Part shown: positions 10,489 to 21,402 of the stretch, one piece after another
How positions within the stretch are numbered: the stretch's first letter is position 1
Layout of the letters: each line of letters starts with the position of its first letter
NCBI GenBank assembly: GCA_015501595.1
Contig: JADNRX010000576.1
Coordinates: 1-31,749, forward strand
Source of the DNA: Hymenopellis radicata
Taxonomy: Eukaryota; Basidiomycota; Agaricomycetes; Agaricales; Physalacriaceae
Length of the DNA: 31,749 nucleotides
Direction: 5' to 3'
Notes under the pieces: generated by a model
What the model was told of the DNA's origin: nothing
The model's input: only the letters and a program-made list of their open reading frames with translations
Database searches by the model: none
Made by a program: the position numbers and the translations under genes

Positions 10489-12490
10489 TTAAATTTTGGC
10501 AAGAACAAGACCGAGCACTACGTAGAAGATGGTCGCGGGCGGTGTAACTACACAGTACGCCCAGGAGATTGTCCGACTGATAAGCCTTTCGAACGCATCG
10601 CCCGACGCGGCCTGAGTTATCTGTGATAGTATTAGTTACCTGAGAAAAGAGCCATGACGAGTGGGGGCATACCTGAGCCAGTGTCAAAGCAGGCGGAGAT
10701 GAGACAAGCAATACATTGGCCACCACAAACACCGGATCCTCAAACACCCTCTGCCAATCGAACTTGGCGGAGAGCCACATCAGCGGAAGAAGCAATAACG
10801 GTGTGAGAATCATCCTCGACACAACAGCGATGACAACCGTCTTCGTTTCACCCGCGCGGATGTTCTTCTTAACCTCCGGACGCTTGCCCTTTTTGTTCAG
10901 CATATCCTTCACGCTATCCAATAGCGACTTGTGATCCTCCTGTTCCGACGGGTAGAAGTACGCGCCAAGAACGATCAATGTCAATGGAATAGAGCAGCTA
11001 CCAGCGCTCGTTAAAGCACCCTTGACTGGCTGCATGTGGACCTCGAGGGTGTGCTGGAGGGGCTGTATACACGCGACGAGGATCGAGGCCAGCGCAGCCC
11101 AAAGCGGCACAGTCATGAACTCATTGAGAGCCGCCCAGCTGCGTACAACGCGTCGTTTGCACTGGCGGAAAAAGTGCCCTGGCCGTGAGGCTTCCGAGCG
11201 CGAACGCGATATTGAGTCAGACGGCACCTGGTGTGACTGCGCATCGGTATGAGTAGGGAGAACTTCATTGTCGTCATCGCTGAAATCCGTATCACTGGGC
11301 GACGTGACGAACGCAGAGGATGACTCGGAGTTGAGAGACGGGAGGTCGACGCGGGACTGGTTCGGAGAATTGGGAAACGAGTTGTAGAACCTAGACCGCC
11401 GGCGGGAATGCTCTGGATGGAGGGTGTGGTCTGAATCGCTGGCATGGACAACGACATTTGGAAGCGTCGCTTGCGAATCTGAGGATCCCAGCAATGGACT
11501 TGTCTCGTCGACGTCGACGTCATCGTCAGGTAATTTAATGGGTTCGTCGTCGGCTTGTGCGAGTAGACGGACACCATAGCTCCAGCGCAGCTGAAAACAG
11601 TCAGATGGTAGCATCGCGGATACGACCATAACATACCACCATGCCCAGAGTACTATACAGAACCAGGTAAGACAGAGCGCGACCAAGCATCGCGTTCTTG
11701 TTGTCATCCTCTCCCCATTTCAATCCGGGGACAGTCACGACCAAACTTTGCATGAGCGCAATCGGTAGAGAATTAGAATTCATGAACATGGATGCCGCCA
11801 TGGCGAAGCTCCTGCAGTGATCATGAATTAACTCGACTGGATGTGAATCGGTTAAAGACGAACCTTTGCGACCTCTTCAAGCGGAAAATCCATCCAAGCA
11901 AGAAGGAAACAGACATCGAAGTGACAGTTACAATAACAAAGAACAGCGGAATTATCCATAATTCGCGTAATTTTTCTGCAAAGACGAAAGTGTGAGTAAG
12001 TAAGAAGCATGAAAGTGATGCAAGGTGAAAGTCGTGAGATGCGACATCGATGAACAACGGCACGCGGACTACGTGGGTAGGCCTGCCATGATACATCAAA
12101 GCCTCGGTCACAACATATCTCCGTCCGGCTTCTCCTGGCGATCCTGGGGTCACGAGTGAAGAGCTTACCGGGGGAAAGGAAGAATGCCACTTTGGAGAAG
12201 AGCAGGGAAGGAGTGAATAATGAGACATTAAGCCGGTTCAATTGCTACAGCAGAGTACAGTGAGCGGCGTGGCGCAACACGGTGAATCCCGGCATACCTT
12301 TTGAGTCTTCTTGTCGAGGATACCTCGACCAGCTAGGATATAACCGGCAAGACATAACAGGAAGACTTCAAGGATAGACTAGAAAAATAGCCATTTTGAG
12401 ACTGAATCGATCCGCGCCAAAAATGACGACACCTACGGAGAAGACAACCTTCAAGAGCGGAAGTACGGGTGTCTCGAAGGGTGAAACCAT
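10489..12490 (-). CDS. Auxin-efflux-carrier-family membrane transporter (ECM3-like)
   Basis: Seven exons are predicted: 12490-12437, 12378-12298, 12244-12169, 11975-11864, 11811-11637, 11590-10673 and 10620-10489. All join in frame to give 515 aa. Introns are 46-58 nt except the third (193 nt). The first half carries the hydrophobic Mem_trans (PIN-like) pattern: ILEVFLLCLAGYILAGRGIL, then KQLNRLNVSLFTPSLLFSK, LWIIPLFFVIVTVTS and SFAMAASMFMNSNSLPIAL. A hydrophilic Ser/Asp-rich loop (about residues 175-320) follows, with an acidic di-leucine motif (ETSPLL) typical of vacuolar/endosomal sorting. The second membrane half contains LTLIVLGAYF, VVSRMILTPLLLLPLMWL and SSPPALTLAQ/ITQAASGDAFERLIS. Fungal members are endomembrane transporters of poorly known substrate. 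The gene is intact and divergent from the methyltransferase gene, 273 bp away. Confidence 0.9.
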
Positions 12491-12763
12491 CGGCGCTGAG
12501 AGCGGGGGGACGCCAGAAACGGCGGCGGGATGATGGGGGAAGAAACTGAAAAGTGGGGCGCTGTTACTACCCGCGCAGGCCAGGAGGTTTTGTTTAACAG
12601 GGGTGACGTTATGTAACGTTTATCATTTATCTGATAATCACAGCCGACGCACGTGTGATACTCCGGGGACCGGCGGACTTCCAGAAGGCCTCGACCACCG
12701 CTAAACTTGGCTCTGACCGCCACTGAGGATCATCGCTTTCATCATTGAATACGAAGACTTACC
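12491..12763. promoter_or_regulatory. Shared divergent promoter region
   Basis: This 273-bp space separates two start codons facing away from each other (transporter at 12490, methyltransferase at 12764). It must hold both promoters. It contains a TTATC/GATAA-type cluster (CGTTTATCATTTATCTGATAATCA, about 12618-12641), a candidate GATA-factor site. No canonical TATA box was seen. Confidence 0.45.
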
Positions 12764-13771
12764 ATGGCCTGGCGCTGTACAGGAAAAACGAATGTCGAAC
12801 TCATCAACAACATGGCCAGCAGCCGCATCATCAAAGCTGACGCGGTTCGGAAGGAAAGTCAATGTCCGTGTAGCACGCTGTGCGACGCTGATGAACGTAA
12901 ACAATCGCACCCACAGGCTATGGCCAAGGTCGATCGTGCCAACTACGTTGTGCACAAGGCTTTCGCATACGAGGACTCCCCTCAGTATCGTAGTCTTTCG
13001 CCTCTCAAACTCCGGTTTCCAATCACCTTCTCAGAGTAATTGGCCACGGCGCCACAATTAGCGCTCCACACATGGTGCGCCGAGCGTCTGCTTCTTGCCA
13101 AGCTCTTGCGCTCATCGACATAGCATGCCTATGCCGCGGAGCACCTCTTACCTTACATCCACCCCGGCTCCAGCATCCTCGACGTTGGCAGTGGTTCGGG
13201 TTACCTGGCTGCCGTACTCTATCACTTGGCGTCGTCTAAAGAAACGAAGGGAAAGGTTATCGGGATCGAACACATTCCAGAACTCACCGAATGGTCAGAG
13301 GAAAATCTTAGGAACGACGGTCTGGCGTATGCCCTTGAAACCAAGGACATTCAAATTATTACTGGAGATGGACGTCTCGGTAAGCATTTCACGACGTACG
13401 TACAGAAGATTGAGCGCTAAACCGCGCGATAGGGTACGAACGTGCTGGTCAGAGGCTGTTCTTCACTCGTGAATAAGTACTCGGCTGATCAAACTTCCAA
13501 AGGGCCATACGATGCTATACACGTCGGTGCCGCTGCGCCTACACTGCCGGAGAAGCTCGTCGAACAGCTGGCATCTCCCGGTCGCATGTTCATTCCCATA
13601 GGCACACACTTCCAGAAAATCTTCCATGTCGACAAGGATGAACATGGTAAAGTGACGAAAACGGAGATCATGGACGTTAGGGTACGTTCTTTGAGACTAG
13701 CGTGGTTCGCGACTGATATATTTTTCGTGTAGTATGTACCGCTCACGGATCGTGAGGCGCAGGAGGAGTAG
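12764..13771 (+). CDS. Protein-L-isoaspartate O-methyltransferase
   Basis: Seven exons are predicted: 12764-12844, 12917-12984, 13035-13074, 13124-13379, 13433-13447, 13503-13681 and 13733-13771. They give 225 aa, the normal length for this family. The enzyme uses S-adenosylmethionine to methylate isoaspartyl residues in aged proteins and so starts their repair. Signatures in order are NVELINNM near the N-terminus, [31 protein letters not shown] (substrate site), [10 protein letters not shown] (residues 81-90, AdoMet motif I), [19 protein letters not shown] and [12 protein letters not shown]. It ends [11 protein letters not shown]. Exon 5 is only 15 nt and was chosen because it restores GYERAGPYDA. 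The first donor (GTTCGG) is weak: reading through it adds 24 residues in frame, so transcripts should decide. It is intact and probably cytosolic. Confidence 0.9.
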
Positions 13772-14152
13772 TGAGAGAATTTGTATGTCATCGATGTAAT
13801 AACAGTTTCGTACATTCCTCCGTTTCGCGACTGGATGCGATTACTATGGCTCGATGTAGCGAAGTTCGTCCTCATCTGTACAGGTGAACGCCACTACCCC
13901 CTTTGACGAGATTTTACGGTTCAAGTTGAAGTTGTTTAGTGTTGAAGGATTGTACTATGTTATCTAAAACGCCACGGAGAGCTACATCTGGTAGACATAT
14001 TGGACTCAAGTGTAGGACGAAGCTGTTAGTCCCTCGCCTCGGGATCTGCGACGCTCTTCTTAGAGCGTCGAAGAAGGCGACTGAACGTGTTTGCGGGAAG
14101 TTTACGGGACTGCTTTCATATATGAATTTAGCATGGACCAAAGGTATAAAAA
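13772..14152. other. Intergenic; left border of block A
   Basis: No gene. Similarity to block B begins at about 14060 (shared CGTCGAAGAAGGCGA). A strong short hairpin, CGACGCTCT-TCTT-AGAGCGTCG, sits at about 14049-14070, right at this border. Confidence 0.45.
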
Positions 14153-17100
14153 CTAGCTGACCTGTTTGGAAATGAGCTTGTCAATAACCTTCCTAGCCTC
14201 CTTCATATTCGCCCCATATGAATCCCGCCAATCCGGATGCACAAAATCCTCTAAATGTGATTCCAGTGATGTCCTGCATTTTTGCAAGGTATCGCAGTCC
14301 TTGGACTGCGAAGAAAAGAAAAACAGAAGGTCATCTCTGACCTTCTCCACACTGGCGGGAGTGTCCGTAGTCCCTTGGAATATGAACGTAGACACAATAG
14401 TAGAGCGGTTTTCAGGTGAGGAAAGATATTCAAGCCACAGCGAGTCCTCTCGTTGAGATTCAGGACCCGTACGTAACTCAAAGCTGCTGCGGACGATAGA
14501 AGCAATAAGAGAGGCAACTGGGGCGGTATTGTTTGGCGTGTGAATATAGGGATTACTCCACAGCCATTGTCCAATATCCTTGAATACATGAAGTGTCTGG
14601 AACATGTCGGTCTCAATGAGAGCGAGATGGATGTCTTTTCTTGCGCTCCGAGTTGTAATGTAAGGTTTCCAGCAATGAAGAAATAATAGAGATGGGAGAA
14701 CAACCGTGTTTGGCCCGAAATCACCTGGAAATGCAGTCCCCTCCTGCAAGAGTGCGTCAGCTGCGACACATATTGCTTCTTGATCTTTGGGAGTAACAGA
14801 CCCTGCTTGCAGTTCACAGATAAGCTCCTTGCAAGTTCCAAAGATGATATCTTCACTGACGTCGCATAGTCCACGCGAAACAATGGCGTTCACGGCAGTG
14901 TTGGCATTAAGGGCTTAATTAAGCCTCTGATTTCAAGTTAAGGCTTAAAACCTTAATTAAGGTTAATTAAGGTAAGTTAAGGGTACCTTAAACATGCATA
15001 AAATATAGAGATTGGTAGCTCGTACCTATAACTAACTCATAATGTTTCGTGATATATGCATCTTACTGTACTGTTACGACTGTAAGGAAGGCATTTTCCA
15101 GTGTCCGATAAGGAGATAAGGAGGCCTTATAACATGTGACATAAACATACAGTTGTAATACAGTCTAATACTACAGTATACTTGAGGAAATATCATAGGT
15201 TCAGGTAGGTTGCCACTAGTTGTGAGTACATGTTGACTCTGGCACAGGTATGAGTTGAGAAACAAGCACCTATAGGCACACTCAGATCATGTGATCCCTA
15301 TTTGTAAGGTTAATTAAGGCTTAAGGCAAATTTCTTCTCAAATTAAGCCTTACCTTAACTTGTATTTAAGCCTTAAACTTAATTAACCTTAAGACCTTAA
15401 TGCCAACACTGCGTTCACGAGGGAAAGAAGCTTTTGCACCATTTTGGAATCCAACACATTCCCCTTGTGCTTGTCGAAGGGTGAGAGAAGATACCAAACA
15501 AAGTTCTCATTTGCATAAAGTGCATCTTTGAATGAGATTGGGATGCCAGACATCTCTGAAGGCTTCCGAGCCCAACATACACGGCTTGTCAGTTCATCGG
15601 TAAGCATCTTGTTCAAGACCGGAGCCGACACATCAGGAAGCGGTATGCTGGAGCATGACGAGGCTGCTGCAAGGAGATCCTCCCACACAATAACTGGTAG
15701 TTGTGTTTCATCATCGCGTGGCTCCAACGTGAAACGATGTACCACTGTGCAGGCCTTCTGAGCGAGCACGGTGTCCTCAAAGTCACCCTTCGCCGTGCAG
15801 ACGCCATAACACCATAGAAGCGCGGTTGCCGCTGACTCCCATTGCAAAGTCGGTGCTGGGAAGGTTGCATGAGGGTGTGTGCATCCCATCTGTACACGAA
15901 CATCAACATGAGCGACGGGGAATCTCGGATCTGAAGTGCGCTACGGAATAATCGTTCCAGCAAGTCTACCTTTTCAGGATGAAAGCAAACACCGTCGGGC
16001 GATTGACAGATGGAATCAGCAAGCATCCTATTCCAGGTAAGGAGGAATGTCACATCCAAGCCTACAAGGTTCTCTATCAATGATGATTTACGGCGAACCC
16101 CGGCAACGGCTTGCACCACGACACGATGGACACTCGGATTCGATGACATGCTGATTAGCCACTTGAAGGCATGTGCCACAAGAGCATCATTATACTCGCC
16201 TGGCTTGCAGGCAGCTATAAATTCCTGCTCTTTCAAGGATGCATATCCCGGACGGCTCCGAAGCATGTACTTGCGCAGAGTGAAAGTAATATCATGGATG
16301 ATGTTGGTGAGAGGAGTATGATAGGGGCATTGAATGTGGATCAATGGCCAAGTCGCCGTGGTTACATAGACAATAAAGACGAGAGCGCTCAGGCTCCCGA
16401 CAATGCTGGCAATAGAGCGGTGGAGGGGAAGAAGGAAAAGGGTAAGACCAACAAGAAATATGGCCAAGGAAAGATGCATTAGAACAGGAAGGATGCCGAT
16501 GAGCATAGGAACATGCCACTTCTGGAGACCCATGAACCGGTACTGGCGGATCAGGCTTCGTTCCTTCGCTGTTCCGGATACAAACGACGTGTAATGACGA
16601 ATCCACTGCTTGATGAGCACCGCCAACAAAGCGGAGATAAGGCTCAACGTCAAACTCGTGAACCAGAGTCCGTTCACCCAGACGTCGATGGCGGAGGGAG
16701 TAAAAACTGCAGGAGTGGAGGGAATGGAATCAAGGGAGGTCCATTAATCTGTGCACGTTGAAGGGACGTGATTTCGCGCAAAAGCAAAGTGGATTCAGTC
16801 GCCCGATCGGGTTGCAAATTTTGTGACGTTTGTGCAACGAATGTAGTGAGGACTGAGGAGAAGAGACCGGCCTGTATAGAATGGCTTGAGACGATATCAT
16901 TTCAGTTAGCGCACAAGAACTTACAAAGACCAGGAGCACATCTAGCCCGTCCCGTGCTTCGTCTGTCATGTAGGCGTCGTATTTGGCGGACTCCGCCATG
17001 TACACGCGATATACGCGAGCATTGGGCGAAGTGGCCTCCTCATATATAGGATCCGGAGGAAGATGTTTGTCGTAATCGTCGTCGTAGTCTATCGCCAAGA

Positions 17101-17514
17101 TTATTGAATGTCAACGTCAGGACCGATCGAAAACCTACTCGGATTAAAGTTCGCAGGTGCGCTAGCAGACGGTTTTGGGATGCCAAGTAATGTCTCCTTT
17201 CGAGCCTGCTGGGGGGGTCCACTGATTGGTGGATTGTTCGTCTGCGGTGGGTGCGATGAGGGAGCCTCGTTCTCGATGTCGATTCCCCCAAGGGGCTCAG
17301 ACGCGGGAGCAAAAATCGGTGCGTCGGCACCTGCTCTTGAGCGAGCGGCTCCGTCAGAGCCACCAGCCGAGCGGTTCTCCTCTACGACCCGTTCAGATTC
17401 ATCCTTGGAACCGAGTCAGCAATGAGGCGATTCCACGACACGAACAGCGAGTACCTTTGGGGCACGCAAGCTCGCCGACCTGGAGGGCGACGTAGACCTG
17501 GTCGGATCCGACAT
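14153..17514 (-). pseudogene. DUF6535 membrane protein gene, broken copy A
   Basis: This copy has the exon plan of the intact paralogue in block B. The start codon is at 17514, with exons 17514-17455, 17403-17139, 17088-16925 and 16871 onward, and introns of 50-53 nt. Three lesions disrupt it. The first is a one-base loss at about 16741-16743 (GGTCC against GGTCCC in B), which leads to an early stop. The second is a frame change near 15885-15893. The third is a 517-bp hAT-like MITE at 14895-15411. An internal loss of about 20 residues relative to B (around 16035-16075) keeps the frame. Outside these breaks the protein is well preserved, including NGLWFTSLTLSLISALLAVL, QWIRHYTSFVSGTA and VPMLIGILPVLMHLSLAIF, and it ends LISKQVS. 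DUF6535 function is unknown. Confidence 0.85.
14895..15411. mobile_element. hAT-like MITE inserted in DUF6535 copy A
   Basis: The terminal inverted repeat CAGTGTTGGCATTAAGG is present at 14896-14912 and, inverted, at 15395-15411. CGTTCACG occurs directly outside both ends (14887-14894 and 15412-15419) and only once in the empty site of block B (around 26821). The 8-bp target duplication and CAGTGTTGGC-type ends match hAT elements. One extra G at 14895 makes the exact left end ambiguous by a base. The subterminal 100 bp on each side are packed with TTAATTAAGG and CCTTAA motifs, as in transposase-binding arrays. There is no transposase frame, so the element is non-autonomous. Confidence 0.88.
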
Positions 17515-18021
17515 AGAAATGAACTCGAACTGCTGAAGCAAGTTATCTCAAGACAGGTGGTGGTGGAAAGCAAAGCCGAAGAATAGCTGTTACAAGGTAC
17601 CCACGCGAAATCTGCATGGCGGTGATTGACAGCATCATATGTATTTTTGCCATGCTGAGGCTCTGGCGTCTAAAGAAGGATGAAAGATCGTTGGGCTATT
17701 GGTTGACGAAGCATGCCGTCTTGATATTTGCGGTCCTCCGAGTCTGTCGTGCGAAAAGTGAATAGGCAGAGACAGAGGAATTGGGATGGTCGTCCGCAAA
17801 TTCTTACCAATAAACTGCTTGATAGTTTGAACGCGACATGCCAATCACATCGACAAGGCATGCGATGACATTACCCGCGAAGTCTAAGTGGGAGGCAACA
17901 CAAGACAAGGCGGAGAACACACGAAGCGCTGCAATCAATCAATCAATCCGTCCTATTCGCGGAAACCTAGAACTTGCGCTCTTCCTCGCACTCGTCCTTG
18001 CTCGTTTAGGCAACGATTTCT
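17515..18021. other. Upstream region of DUF6535 copy A
   Basis: No gene. The first part is the 5' flank of the DUF6535 gene. From 17600 to about 18000 similarity to block B is weak or absent, so this is either an insertion here or a deletion in B, whose matching spacer is shorter. Confidence 0.35.
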
Positions 18022-18237
18022 TCAAACTTTGGCGTATCCTCCGTCTCCACGTAGAGTCAAAGATAAGAAAGCGAAGGTGTCCACTCGGGTAGGTTCTTCG
18101 GAATTCGTTGGCGGCGCTCCATTCGTGGCGGCTCTATCTTCTCCGCACTCGGGCACGCGCGGTTCAACTTCCTTGACGGCCTTAGCGAAAACCTCTTTTA
18201 GAAGGACGGGGATTTCGTATTGTGACAGGATGAACAA
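18022..18237 (-). CDS. Small hypothetical ORF conserved between blocks
   Basis: A 71-codon frame contains EVFAKAVKEVEPRVPECGED and then RAATNGAPPTNSEE. In block B (about 29290-29440, minus) the same frame reads EVYAKAAKEVEPRGPECGED and then RAATNGPPP, with several silent or conservative changes. Its upstream part in B is altered by indels, so no matching start codon remains. It could be an exon of a former gene or a short peptide gene, or chance conservation in a duplicated spacer. No family was recognised. Confidence 0.25.
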   Translation of the reverse strand: MFILSQYEIPVLLKEVFAKAVKEVEPRVPECGEDRAATNGAPPTNSEEPTRVDTFAFLSLTLRGDGGYAKV

Positions 18238-18239
18238 TG

Positions 18240-19281
18240 CATAATCTAGGGATGCAGGCAGTATTTTGAAAAATCTGGAAACAGGCTAGCATGAACACTG
18301 GGGGGAAATTGGAGGGTGAAAACGCGAGCATATTTAAGAGTTGAGCTCCAGACGAAGCTTCAAAGTCCTCCAGTGTTCACTCCAGCTAGTTTATACGACG
18401 TTTGGTGGTCGTCGACTTGCCCCCACCTGCGCGGCGCGTTTGGGACCTTGGAACTGGGCGGCTTGCCTTAAAACATTTTCTCGAGGATGTAAGGCTTGAA
18501 TTTCAGCCGAAAAACGCGATGATTTAGCTTTGAATTGTTGACTTGCCTTGAGAGAAGTACCTTCAAACTCCGTGGTGAGCGCGTTCGTCCTCCTGGAGCA
18601 TCATTTTGTTGACATGGTGGTTAGAGTCGGTCTGCGAGCTGGCGGCGATCGTCCCGTTCAGGCCGAAATGTTGATCTTGGTCTGATCTCGGTCCTTCAGT
18701 GCCTTCTGTCACCGCGACGCGACGGTGGGAGTGCCACGAAGCCTCAGCTACGACAACGACGACGACGATGCCGGAAACAGCGTGCGTCCCTATTCCTCTC
18801 TTGACACTGACATGGACACTCGGATAGCAGAGGCCGTCGGCACCCCCGACGACGACAAGGGCACTTACGACGTGCAGCTGCAGGACGTGGTACCGCAGGC
18901 CTGAGAGCCAGGGGGACTTTGTTGGTCTAGAAGACCGGAGTCAGCGAGGGGAAGAGATGGACAATGATGGTGAGTACTCATGTTGTACATAAATGCTTGC
19001 TGATTCTGGTGTAGCGCTCCCATACTACCCTTCTTATGTCTTGACTCGTGTCAAATTCAAGTCATCGATTTAATCACGCAGACGACAAGCGTACATCCAC
19101 TAAATCCGGTAGACATGGATGTCGACGCCGTTTGACCGTTGCCAATTCCTGTTAGTACGGGCGCTTGGAGCGCTCGCAGCCACGTATAAACAGTTCCAGG
19201 ATTTTTCGAGTCACTCGTGTACTATTCGTGGAAGACGCGTGTCGCGCTCGTCATCTGTGCGCATCTTCCAGAGCTCCCCTC
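18240..19281. other. Spacer of block A with eroded acidic-protein coding sequence
   Basis: Plus-strand sequence at about 18718-18903 encodes an acidic stretch (SLSYDNDDDDAGNSVRPYSS, then PDDDKGTYDVQLQDVVPQA) and a stop. After a frame change comes DFVGLEDRSQRGEEMDND, a donor-like GTGAGT at 18971 and, past a CGCAG at about 19080, DDKRTSTKSGRHGC. Block B (29890-30290) keeps the same order but is frameshifted. This looks like an unidentified gene decayed in both copies. The rest of the segment shows no features. Confidence 0.35.
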
Positions 19282-19976
19282 ATGATCTCCCTTCTACGCC
19301 AGTTCTTTACGACCAACATCCCACACATCTAATTCCTGGAAATTCCGCTACAAGATAGTGAAAGATACCATCTTGCGTTCGGAGGCCTTGGTGGCTCCGC
19401 ATGCTCTTGACGGGGCCTCAAGAGTCAACCAGTTCATTTCCGAGCTGCCAGCACTTGATGCAGAGCTCTGTCCGGGATTCCATGCCTCGTCGGCAGCGGA
19501 GATACCGAATGTCGACGCGTTCACGCTCGCGCGAAGGATTATCGCCCAGGATACAACTGAGACAGCGAAAGGAAACATCGCTGTATTGAACCTTGCCAGC
19601 GTCGATATAGTTCGCGCTGGCGGTTGGGAGGGTAGCCTTACCCGGACTCAATCAAGTATGCTCGGTCAACACCAGCCTCCGACGGAAAATACGTCTGGCG
19701 TATCGGATGACGGCCCATAATCCCAAGGATTATCTCATCCTCGGTTAGTTTTCCTTTGGCTGCGCGACTGGGTTCTGAACGTAACGTCTAGGTGCGATGG
19801 GATGCGCGTATCTATGCCCGTCACGTCTTGTGGCGACCGAGATGAGGAATATTCTTCTCGAGGACGAGTTCCGAGGGTGGTTTCGTCAAGTCGTTTTCGC
19901 TGTATACAGCAAGGAGAATAATGGACCTGGTAATTTCGAAGTATTTCGAAGAGATCTTTAAAGACGTCGTAGTCTA
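19282..19976 (+). pseudogene. PARG-like macrodomain gene, broken copy A
   Basis: This copy is homologous to the block B gene at 30428. The first exon starts MISLLRQFFTTNIPHI and hits a stop because of a small deletion (about 8 nt relative to B). The frame downstream keeps ALDAELCPG, VDAFTLARRI, VLNLASVDIVRAGGWEGSLT. It then jumps, at about 19650-19690, straight to sequence matching 31107 of B, losing about 300 bp. The lost part encodes the QEE catalytic motif and the GVYSP segment. The last exon, after a GTTAGT intron, retains MRNILLEDEFRGWFRQVVFA and then VYSKENNGPGNF. A conserved Gly of the GCGAY motif is also deleted. The gene is clearly dead. Confidence 0.8.
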
Positions 19977-21402
19977 ATCCCGCTATTCTATCTTCAATCG
20001 CTTGACTCGCCGGTCCATTGCCTTGTGAGCTCTGAATGTTATGTCAGGTTCCGGTTATTCAAACTCGCCAGCACATACCGTGATGTCTTTGCTGTAACTC
20101 GGCGGAAGTCGCCAGGCGTTCGGCTCTGTTTGATCTAAGACAGCGATTTTCTTCTCTGACGGAGCAGCGCGTCCGCGTCCTCGACCATTCTTGCTATTTC
20201 ATCCTCTATTGGAGGTCGTATCTCTGGAAAAGGCATAACAATGCTCGAATACCTACGGTGACACCGTAAAAGCAGGTCATGGAACCAATGGGAAGACTTA
20301 CCTGTCTGCGACGTTTACTATGATGTGCGGCGCGAGTCCACTATCATCAACTGCGATTGTGATGCTTACGTCCGTTAGAATGGCTCCAAGCGAGGGAACG
20401 TCTCGACGTCGCTCATATCCCGACTCATGCCTAGGAATACGAAGTTGACGGGGTTTCTCGTTAGAGTAACACTGTCGTGATATATGAGATCACTACCACA
20501 GATGTTCGTACAGCGAATCTTTTGTTTACTTCGAATGGGATACACCGCCGGCATTCCTTGTCAAGACCTCAACAAGGCTCCCGTCGTTAGTCTCCACACC
20601 AATGCGGAACTGGAGGATGGGCATGACACACATCAGCTCTGCAGTCCCGGAATGCTACATGGCTGCTTCTAAAGCTGCGCCTTGGACTTGAAGGGCTTCA
20701 TCTGGAGGGACGTCGTTGGTAAGTTCCAAAGGGAAGAGGTCCTCGAGAATACCGATAACGTAGTCCATTGCGACGCTATTTGAATCTTCGGTGACAATGA
20801 CAGGCTTCAACAAGGATGTTAGTTGACAGACTGGGTAAGAATTGGAAACTGACCTTCATCATGCGAGTAGGCTCAAGCTCCATAAGGCGAAGGAAGAAGC
20901 TCGACAACAGCTGCTTCACGAAGGTCCTTTGAATTGATCAAGCCCCGAGACGAGGAGCTCAACGACAACATCCTCGTACAAGATAACTTCTAGATGAATA
21001 CCGACGGTGGCGACTAGGATGGATAATCGACAGCGACGTATGATTCGTCTTCCGTGTTGTATGCCACTACGGCTGCAGTGCCCTCGTTAATGGCGCACTG
21101 GTCGTCGAAGTCTGTCAACTTCGGTATCGGGAATATTGGGGCCTCGTACGACAATCGTCCTGTCTGTGAGAGATACGGGCTCGAAGAGCCCCGGCGGCCC
21201 CGTTGGACGCATAATCCCTCCGACGAGGCCGCAGATCTTGAATGGATGGTTGGAATCTGATCTAGGCCACGACAGACGAGAGCGGTGCTCCGACTGCATA
21301 AATAGATCAATTCTCTACTCCACAAGACCGTGTCGTTTAGTCTTCCCCGCGATTACAAGTACTACAAGGATCCTCCTAGATCATGTCAATTTCGCTACCC
21401 TC
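19977..21402 (-). pseudogene. Hsp70-like chaperone relic, copy A
   Basis: Minus-strand pieces follow Hsp70 order. These are INEGTAAVVAYNTE near 21075 (Hsp70 INEPTAAAIAYG), VIGILEDLFPLELTNDVPPD then EALQVQGAALEAAMYHSG near 20660-20760 (NPDEAVAYGAAVQAA), and RIGVETNDGSLVEVLTRNA near 20580-20620. VSITIAVDDSGLAPHIIVNV near 20310-20370 (VTFDIDANGILNVSA) and IEDEIARMVEDADALLRQR near 20160-20210 complete the set. Stops and frame changes separate them, and the glycine-rich phosphate-binding loops of the N-terminal ATPase domain were not found. The gene is convergent with the PARG-like copy, and matching C-terminal debris ends block B. Confidence 0.65.

Larger units (their letters stand above)
14060..20300. 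repeat. Segmental duplication, block A
   Basis: This block and the one starting near 26010 share gene content, order and orientation: DUF6535 gene (-), spacer, PARG-like gene (+), Hsp70-like relic (-). Nucleotide similarity runs through introns and intergenic DNA. Examples are the segments at 18080-18560 and 29300-29760, and those at 18760-19130 and 29930-30260. Divergence is substantial, with many substitutions and indels, so the duplication is not recent. The boundaries are approximate, set by eye where similarity fades. The distance between matching points is about 11.5-12 kb. Confidence 0.85.
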
